The notes beneath the pieces were generated by a model. That model was not told the DNA's origin and ran no database searches. It saw only the letters and a list, made by a program, of their open reading frames with translations. A DNA stretch of 64,000 nt from Toxorhynchites rutilus septentrionalis (taxonomy: Eukaryota; Arthropoda; Insecta; Diptera; Culicidae): NCBI RefSeq assembly GCF_029784135.1, contig NC_073745.1, positions 111,163,216 through 111,227,215 on the forward strand, in the 5' to 3' direction. The position numbers were made by a program, and so were the translations under genes. Each line of letters begins with the position of its first letter. Position 1 is the stretch's first letter. Positions 56,766 through 64,000 of the stretch are shown one piece after another.

Positions 56766-57480
56766 CTTTGACCACTCAGTCCCAAAAGATCTATTTTCGG
56801 GCAAAAAATTGTTTTTCGAGATAACATTGGGCAACATTGGACAACGAAATAGAAATTTCGAATATCCAAATTTCCCTTACTCCCACCTTGGAAGATTTTC
56901 GAGGATCAAAAAATCAAAACTTTGAGCGCTTCGAGGCACCCCCAAATCATGTCCGATTGAACTGAAATTTTGCACAGGTAGTTTTTTTGGGCCAATAAAC
57001 AAATTATACATGGTCGGTTTTTGAAATTCGTTGATGATTTTTTTTTTCTCATAAATTCATTGCCACCCTAGTATATATCGTTGCCAATGCACTTCTTAAA
57101 ATAAGAAAGTGATTTATTATTCAAAGAGTTCATTTACTTGTAAATCATGATTTCATGAAGATTTTTAATAAGGATCCTCATGTCACTTACCCAAAACATT
57201 CACAGACCACATCTGTTTGGGCATCAAAATTCTCATCAAATCAATATGATGTCGAATTATAATGTTTCCACATACAACCCTATCGTGACTTTGAAAGCAT
57301 TGTATGGATGAATTTGCGTTCTTTCATGATAAGATAATCACCAGATAGCGGGCTGACTATTTCTCCACCGAAATTATCACCTTCCTTTGCAAGCTTCTAT
57401 TTCAGCGATTTCAACGGTAGTTCTTCCCTTATATTATGATTTCAATTTAATTCTCACGCATACGCGTTGACAAAAAACAG
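56766..57480. other. Repeat-like spacer
   Basis: AT-rich sequence with a GTCCGATTGAACTGAAATTT phrase of the sort seen in dispersed repeats. No partner in this window and no coding frame. Confidence 0.35.
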
Positions 57481-60400
57481 GTGCTTTAGTTTCGTTTCAG
57501 TGCCCTGTTTCCGTCCTTATCACAAACTAGATCAGTTGCCGGTAGTTCCGTTTGTTTCACCGGCAGCGGACAAACGCGACGTCCGAATAGCTGTGAAACC
57601 ATGAAAAGGCAAACTTCATGATGATGAAATGATTGAGATGTTTCAAATTGCTGTGTTGACAGGTTTATGATAGTTTTTTGATGATAGTTCGCTCGACGAA
57701 TCAAAGCTGGTTTGGATAATTGTTATCTGTATATCCGCTAAAAGAGCACCAACGATAACAGACGGAAAAAAGAATCATATATTTGGCAAAATATTCATAC
57801 TTCTGAAATGACCGAATGTCAACCATTCATTTGCCCCGGTGGCGACAATGTCTTGAGAGTGAGATATAAAGCAAAATTGTCTCATAACGAATTTTCCGTC
57901 TGCAGCTCAACTCTTTTAAGTGGCCCCAGCGCCGATTAGCACGATAGGAGAGCTCATCTACCAACTCACCATGCAGACCGCCGGGCCAATCTTCCCAGCG
58001 CCGGCTACCGAAGTTTCTCACGGCTGAGGAAGTGGTAAAGATGGATGAAAACTATAACAATTATTTCGAATGAATGAAGTAAATTACAATACAGGAACCT
58101 AAATTTTATATCAAATATAATTGCTCCATGTTAGGTACCTAGCGCATGTGATGGGAAGAAGGGAGGCTATACGGGATGGTTGAATTGGAAGCGAGAAATA
58201 AATTAGCTCACAGGAACACGCTCATTGCTCTCACGCATCTTCGCGCCCCACGATATGCTGGGCGCGATTGGGGCAAGCGGACAGTTTTGCAGGGCGCTGG
58301 GATTTTCGGTGAGGGCTCCCACATCCAGGAAGAGTTTGATGATGGTAAATTTATTTTTCGTTCTCCCCACCGCCAGACAGAACCGGTGGCCACTTATAGC
58401 CATTTGTTTGATTGTTCTATTTGCTGGTCTGTGATCAGTGTGCCCCAAATACTCGTGGGATGCGTGGGGGGTCGTCTTCTTGTTCACCTTCCTCGCCCCC
58501 GGTTCGTGTATCATTTACCCAAGAAGCTGATTCCGGATAGTGGGTAAAATTATCGGCGCTCTTGATTGGCGCGTCGAACAATTTTGGGCCGATTTGGCAG
58601 CTTTTGATCTTCCTGTCACTAAACTGTTTGTGGCCTTTGCTGAGATTTGACCAATATTCGAATTTCTTCCGTTTGAAGAAAAGTGAGTCTGGTGGAACAG
58701 CCGCGAATTGGTGATGGTTCGATAGGAATTTAACATCCGTATTTTTTTTGGTATTTTGTACAGGTATTTTGTAAGGCCATTGAATTGTCAGAGAGCAGCG
58801 GGGTTTCCTTTCCATTTTTCATCCAATAATTTAATTGAGTTGATTTAATAATTTCCTTTCATTTTCGTCAAAACATCGATAAACACACACAGCATAAACA
58901 ATATAAATTGAGTGGCCAGCTAAATTGCGAACACAAACGTTTCGAATTACATTGTATTCATCAAAGTACCAAACGGACTCATATTAGCTGACAGGTCTCC
59001 TTTCTAAATAAACAGTCCCCAACCAATCCCACAGAGCGGTTCCCACCGCACACGTTCGCCGCATCTCGAACAACACGGACCACGCCGATCGTTGTGGGGT
59101 GGGGTCACGGGTCACAACATCGGCGTCGGCCAACAACTGGATGACAGCGATCAGTCATGGGCGCGCGGTGGCCCCATGTGATGAAGGGTTCAATCAACGT
59201 CGGTCGAGTATCTTGATTGCGCTATATAGACGGCCCTAGGAAATTATCCATCGGATGGCCTCGTGGCCGTGGAGACGACGGTCGTCCGCCGGATCGTATG
59301 ATGGCACTATGTTTAATAGAAAATCGGGAACACACAGATTAGCTCCATTCTACGGCGAACAATTGGCATCTTCTAATGCCCGTTTGTGCGAGGGAAAGCG
59401 TTAAGGGTAAGGGTGAAAATCATGATTATCGTACTTTTCCGACGATTTGATTCCGAAGAGGGTTTGGCCGTTCGTGTGCGCAAATTACCCCTTTATTGAT
59501 GGTATCATTTTTGTATATTAAAGCCTATATGACATAAGATTTGTTGAGAGGAGTTGTACAAAATATGATGTGATGTGAGAGTAAAGATATTTATTAGATC
59601 GAATATTTGATTAATACGACGTTGTTTTTTCAAATTATTCATTACATAACACATATATTTGCATAAAGATACAAATATGGGACATCACATGTGCATATGT
59701 TAACGGGATACCTGGAGTCCAGGTTGCATCTAAGACATGATGGAGACGGCGCAGCCTTTATTCGAGGTGTTTGGTTCGCTAGTTATCATGTTCAAATGCC
59801 ACTTAGGTAGTTCCCTGTTATTGCAATTATTTGAAATTTAGAAATAGTCCCTACAATATACAGTGCATCTACCTGCAGTCTCTCTGTTGCTCGCTTCAAC
59901 TATTGAGTGGTGTTTATTAGTTAGGAACAATGCTAACACTGATTACAATTCAAATGGAAATCACAAAACTCCACGATATACATTGTGGTCCTCAGATAAC
60001 CCTCAGGATATCTCGGAGATTAAAAGCTCATGATCAGTCGGTGACAATTTCTCCAAAGCTTGTGTGCATCTTGCTCCAACTAACTAACCTCAAATACAGC
60101 CTTCTCATTCTCCTCCTCAAACTTAAGGCCACGAACACCAAGCGCTGCGCGAGCAAGCTTTCGGTAAACAACCCTAACCCTTCTAAGAGCGAACACTGAC
60201 TTTCGTCTACTTTCCAGGGAGGTGGGATGGGAAATAAACGCTCTTAAGCGTATACCCTCTGGAGTGCCTTTTAGATAAAATTAAGTTGTGACTTAGTAGG
60301 GGTACAATGTTAATATTACAATGTGAATATTCAAATGTGATGTTATTAGTGACTACTAATATAAATACTAATCCTATCAACCTATAATTAACATACTTTA

Positions 60401-60670
60401 TACACAATATCAGTGTAAATAAAATTAAATAAACTTGACTTAATAAACATACACACACATAATAAAAAAGTAAACAAATAAATTCAAACACTACACGACG
60501 TAATCAATCGTGACAACTGTTACAACCTACTAAAAAAAATAATGAGATGGCACCGAAGTGGGAAAACAAGAGAATGGCCCGGAAGGAAAGTCGAAAATAA
60601 AAGCACTTTTGCGGAACACTACACGACACTTTGTTAGCCAAATATAGGAGAAATGTGTAATACGCACCCC
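57481..60670. other. Unique DNA, no proven gene
   Basis: Low repeat content with GC-rich stretches (57890-58020, 58240-58560, 59020-59320). Frames up to 126 codons (58435-58815 minus, 58176-58547 plus) overlap each other and show no domain. A short sequence GCTATATAGACGG (59220-59232) could serve as a TATA element but nothing downstream supports a gene. Confidence 0.4.
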
Positions 60671-60787
60671 CTTTTTTTTTTCTATCCAAAATATATATTT
60701 TTATTAAGGCTCATATGGCGTCAACCTGACGGGGCCGGGAGTTCAATATTTCGACAATGTTTGCCTTATAACTATGTTAGTAATATG

Positions 60788-60814
60788 TAACCGATTACTC
60801 GCGGTTGGCTCGAG
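60788..60814 (-). other. Conserved 3' UTR hairpin of non-LTR elements
   Basis: Minus strand: CCTCGAGCC then AACCGCGAGTAATCGGTT, in which AACCG pairs with CGGTT around an eight-base loop. The same motif occurs at 11301-11326, 15782-15808 (diverged), 35136-35161, 52198-52223 and 54822-54847, always 100-170 bp upstream of the 3' end of a retrotransposon copy. Likely a recognition signal for the element's own reverse transcriptase. Confidence 0.6.
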
Positions 60815-61192
60815 GTTAGTATTTCAAGTGTTTTCGTAATTGTGATGTTGCTGTCTTCAGTGATCTGTACCTGTGCCCGACACGGGATACTTCCTATTGG
60901 GATGCAGCTGACCATTAATCAGCAACGCCCCCCTAGTCTGTACCCCATATCTAGCGTGGTGCGTCTTCTCGAGGAATCCAGGATAGAATGGTCACTAGCC
61001 GGCGTAATCATCAGCTCGTGTAGAGTTGTCATGAGCGGTACAACCTTTGGCTTTTGTTGAATCATCAGTGGACTGCACAACCTTTGGCCCGTGTATCTGT
61101 AAAGAGTGTGTGTATGTATTGCCGCGACTAAGTAAAAGTTTATAGATCGGATAGGAGGGATACGAAACAGGGACACAAAGAAGGAAACATCA

Positions 61193-64000
61193 TTAAACGT
61201 TGACATCGGCGTTTCTGAGGAACAGGTATAGATGAAGCAGAAGATCAGGATCACGGCTACCTAAGATATCCCGGACGGGGATATCCGATTGTCTGCCTTT
61301 TGCTCTCAGTGCTCTAGAGAGCTGAGAGCGAGCAGCATGGAACCGGATACACGACCAGACAACATGCTCGATGTCGTGGTAGCCATCGCCACAATCACAA
61401 AGATTGTTTGCTGCGAGCCCAATTCGATAGAGATGCGCGTTTAGGTTGTAGTGATTGGACATAAGCCGAGATATCACGCGAATGAAATCACGACCGACAT
61501 TCAATCCCTTAAACCAAGCTTTCGTCGAAACCTTAGGGATAATCGTGTGTAACCAACGACCGAACTCATCTTCACTCCACATGCGCTGCCAACTAACGAG
61601 TGTGTCCTGACGAGGAATGTGAAAAAATTCGTTATAAGTAATTTGCCTTTCAAAAAGTGTACCTTCTGAAGCGCCCACCTTAGCTAGCGAGTCCGCTTTC
61701 TCATTCCCCGGAATCGAGCAATGAGAGGGAACCCATGCTAAGGTAATCTTGAATAATTTTTCGACCAAAACACTCAATAGATGTCTTATTCTTGTTAGGA
61801 AATAAGATGAGCGTTTATCAACTTTCATTGAGCGGATTGCCTCTATTGAGCTGAGACTGTCTGAAAAAATAAAATAGTGGTCGATGGGCAATGTTTCAAT
61901 GATCCCTAATGCGTAATATATCGCACCCAGTTCAGCGACATACACGGAACAAGGATCTTTGAGTTTGAAAGAGGCACTGGAATTTTCATTGAAGATGCCA
62001 AAGCCAGTGGACCCGTTTATGAATGAACCGTCAGTAAAGAACATTTTATCAGATCTAACTTTCCCATATTCTGCCGAAAATATCTCCGGAATGTAATCGG
62101 AGCGTAGATGATCTGGGATTCCATGGATCTTTTGTCGCATGGACAGATCAAAATTGACAGAGGAATTGCAAAAGTATGGGAAGCAAACTTGGTTGGAGAT
62201 GCCCGGTGAAGGGTGCACTTCATGGGTAAGGTACTCATGGTATAGAGACATAAAACTTGACTGAGGAGTCAGTTGGAGTAGATTTTCGAAGTTATCAATC
62301 ACCAATGGATTCATGATCTTGCAACGGATGAGAAATCTGTAGGATAATTCTGTGAACCGAAGAGTAAGCGGGGGTACTCCTGCCAAAACTTCGAGACTCA
62401 TCGTATGTGTCGAATGCAAACACCCCATGGCTATACGCAGGCAACGATATTGTATTCTCTCCAGCTTGAGAATATGAATCCTGGCAGCTGATCGGAAGCA
62501 AAAACTGCCATATTCTAACACTGATAATATCGTTGTTTTGTACAACTGAATGAGGTCTCCTGGATGGGCACCCCACCATGTTCCGGTTATTGTTTGGAGA
62601 AAATTGATTCTTTGCTGGCATTTCTGTTTCAAATACGCAATGTGTATTCCCCAGGTACATTTAGAGTCAAAATATACTCCAAGGTATTTGAAAAACATCG
62701 AGTGCTTGATCGTTTTGCCGGATAGGTGAAGCTGGAATTGGGCGGGTTCGTGCTTCCTAGAAAAAAGGACCATTTCAGTTTTCTCCGTAGAGAATTCGAT
62801 ACCCAGCTTGAGAGCCCACGTGAACAGGTTGTTCAGGGTATCTTGCAAGGAATTTTGCAGAACGGCGGGATTAGTACCCGTGATGGAAATAACTCCATCG
62901 TCTGCAAGTTGTCTCAACGTGCAATCTCTAGTTAGACAATCATCTATATCATTGACGTAAAAACTGTACAAGAGGGGGCTTAGGCAGGAGCCTTGTGGGA
63001 GGCCCATAAAACTGTAACGAGAAGATTTCAAGCTGCCATGATTGAAAAACATGTGCTTTTCTGAGAGTAAATTGTACAGGAAATTATTCAGAATTGGTGA
63101 AAGTCCACGATTATGAAGTTTCTCTGAGAGAATTTCCATGGAAACTGAATCAAATGCCCCTTTGATATCGAGAAAAACGGAAGCCATTTGTTCTTTGCGA
63201 GCAAATGCGATTTGGATTTCAGAAGATAGCAGCGCGAGACAATCGTTCGGCCCTTTAGCTCGGCGGAAGCCAAACTGCGTATTTGACAGCAAATTGTTCG
63301 TTTCAACCCACTTGTCCAAACGAAGTAGAATCATTTTCTCTAACAATTTACGAATACAGGATAACATTGCAATCGGCCTATACGAATTGTGATCGCAAGC
63401 CGGCTTATTGGGTTTTCGTATGGCTATCACTCTCACTTGTCTCCAGTCATGCGGGACTATATTCAGCTCCAGAAACTTGTTGAACAAGTTCAGCAAACGA
63501 TGTTTTGCCAAGTCGGGAAGATTCTTCAATAAGTTGAATTTAATCTTGTCCGACCCCGGAGCTGAATTGTTACATGAGAGAAGTGCAATTGAGAATTCTA
63601 CCATCGAAAAATTCTCATAATCGCCTTGGAGCGGAATGTCGCGTACGACGTTTTGTGCAGGAACGGAATCGGGACAAACCTTTCTTGCTAATTTGAAAAT
63701 CCAACGGTCAGAGTATTCCTCACTTTCATTTGTATGGTTCCGGCCACGCATTCTCCTAGCCGTATTCCAAAGAGTGCTCATAGCTGTCTCCCTTGACAAA
63801 CCATTGACGAACTTCCGCCAATATCCACGCTTTTTTGCTTTAATCAGACCTTTTAGTTTGGCTTCTAGAGCTTGGTACTTTCGAAACCATTCCACTAATC
63901 CAGTTTTCCTGAATTTTTTGAAAGCGTATGATTTTTCAAGGTAGACCTTTGAGCACTCCTTGTCCCACCAAAGTGATGGAGGACGACGTCGGAAAGTGGT
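61193..64000 (-). CDS. I-type ORF2 polyprotein, RT and RNase H (partial)
   Basis: At least 930 codons without a stop. The frame enters from beyond the window; a GTG at 63895 is not a start. RT domain: NSAPGSDKIKF, VFLDIKGAFDSV (first catalytic D), GLPQGSCLSPLLY, and RQLADDGVI, where the usual Y/FADD box reads LADD with both aspartates kept. RNase H near the C-terminus: FFTDGSFINGS, VAELGAIYYAL, FSDSLSSIEA, NEKADSLAK, all four acidic residues present. C-terminal Cys/His segment LCDCGDGYHDIEHVVWSC. RNase H places it in the I/Loa/R1 group; I call it I-type with moderate confidence. The endonuclease domain is not in view. Confidence 0.9.
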   Translation of the reverse strand, partial: TTFRRRPPSLWWDKECSKVYLEKSYAFKKFRKTGLVEWFRKYQALEAKLKGLIKAKKRGYWRKFVNGLSRETAMSTLWNTARRMRGRNHTNESEEYSDRWIFKLARKVCPDSVPAQNVVRDIPLQGDYENFSMVEFSIALLSCNNSAPGSDKIKFNLLKNLPDLAKHRLLNLFNKFLELNIVPHDWRQVRVIAIRKPNKPACDHNSYRPIAMLSCIRKLLEKMILLRLDKWVETNNLLSNTQFGFRRAKGPNDCLALLSSEIQIAFARKEQMASVFLDIKGAFDSVSMEILSEKLHNRGLSPILNNFLYNLLSEKHMFFNHGSLKSSRYSFMGLPQGSCLSPLLYSFYVNDIDDCLTRDCTLRQLADDGVISITGTNPAVLQNSLQDTLNNLFTWALKLGIEFSTEKTEMVLFSRKHEPAQFQLHLSGKTIKHSMFFKYLGVYFDSKCTWGIHIAYLKQKCQQRINFLQTITGTWWGAHPGDLIQLYKTTILSVLEYGSFCFRSAARIHILKLERIQYRCLRIAMGCLHSTHTMSLEVLAGVPPLTLRFTELSYRFLIRCKIMNPLVIDNFENLLQLTPQSSFMSLYHEYLTHEVHPSPGISNQVCFPYFCNSSVNFDLSMRQKIHGIPDHLRSDYIPEIFSAEYGKVRSDKMFFTDGSFINGSTGFGIFNENSSASFKLKDPCSVYVAELGAIYYALGIIETLPIDHYFIFSDSLSSIEAIRSMKVDKRSSYFLTRIRHLLSVLVEKLFKITLAWVPSHCSIPGNEKADSLAKVGASEGTLFERQITYNEFFHIPRQDTLVSWQRMWSEDEFGRWLHTIIPKVSTKAWFKGLNVGRDFIRVISRLMSNHYNLNAHLYRIGLAANNLCDCGDGYHDIEHVVWSCIRFHAARSQLSRALRAKGRQSDIPVRDILGSRDPDLLLHLYLFLRNADVNV

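Larger units (their letters stand above)
60671..64000 (-). mobile_element. I-type non-LTR retrotransposon, continues past window
   Basis: Minus-strand element with its 3' A tail near 60671-60680, 3' UTR 60681-61192 with the hairpin at 60788-60814, and ORF2 open to the last base of the window. The 5' part (endonuclease, ORF1, 5' UTR) would lie beyond 64000. Of the three copies of this family here it is the longest and looks potentially intact over the visible part. Confidence 0.9.

Noticed and set aside
58176..58815. Overlapping frames of 123 and 126 codons on opposite strands
   Set aside because: Neither shows a recognisable motif, and they overlap near the ends. I cannot support either as a gene.

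Overview
This window reads as non-coding, transposon-saturated DNA from an insect nuclear genome, most likely a culicine mosquito (Aedes-like). The inference rests on AT-rich DNA with no prokaryote-style gene packing, an ITmDD37E Tc1/mariner element, tRNA-derived SINEs resembling mosquito families, Helitron-type elements with a TC start and CTAG end, and I-, R1- and CR1/Jockey-type non-LTR retrotransposons. No host protein-coding gene can be supported. Every long credible reading frame belongs to a mobile element.

Layout. 1-2560: mostly unique sequence with one hairpin MITE. 2561-4807: first copy of a complex repeat (here PRE, promoter-bearing repeat element) carrying a TATA/initiator core promoter and 198-bp-type subunits. 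It abuts a mariner relic (4808-4972). 5055-5356: TAA-flanked MITE, then unique DNA to about 7550. 8200-8700: a possible small spliced non-coding transcript. 9015-10850: a nested AT-rich palindrome. 11050-12985: gypsy RT scrap, non-LTR tail, Helitron fragment with a Harbinger-type MITE inside, and a deleted mariner. 13000-15400: mostly unique. 15400-22865: interspersed repeat family R interrupted by a non-LTR tail, a TTAA-flanked MITE and an element inserted exactly between AAA and TTT, partly enclosed in a pogo-like element; also a perfect-looking hairpin of 310-bp arms (17588-18462). 23078-24560: Helitron and SINE. 24560-28900: unique. 28978-34165: Helitron holding a large AT-rich palindromic element, itself holding a pogo-type MITE and a nearly intact ITmDD37E transposon. 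34168-36350: Tc1 pseudogene split by a SINE and by a non-LTR tail, plus a mariner-like relic. 36830-41480: SINE and a nearly complete CR1/Jockey-type retrotransposon on the minus strand. 43009-46064: second PRE copy with expanded 198-bp subunits. 46560-56765: one minus-strand R1-type retrotransposon blown apart by three independent insertions, each with its own nested elements. 57500-60650: unique DNA. 60671-64000: the 3' two-thirds of an open I-type retrotransposon with RT and RNase H.

Much of the window can be put in relative order, because several insertions keep target duplications, restore a reading frame when removed, or have an unfilled paralogue elsewhere in the window. The points most worth a second look are the AAA/TTT insertion without target duplication (Spy-like), the promoter-bearing PRE repeats with a conserved hairpin in every subunit, the three long palindromes able to form double-stranded RNA, and the 3' UTR hairpin shared by several non-LTR copies. 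All family names come from motifs read by eye; no database was searched.
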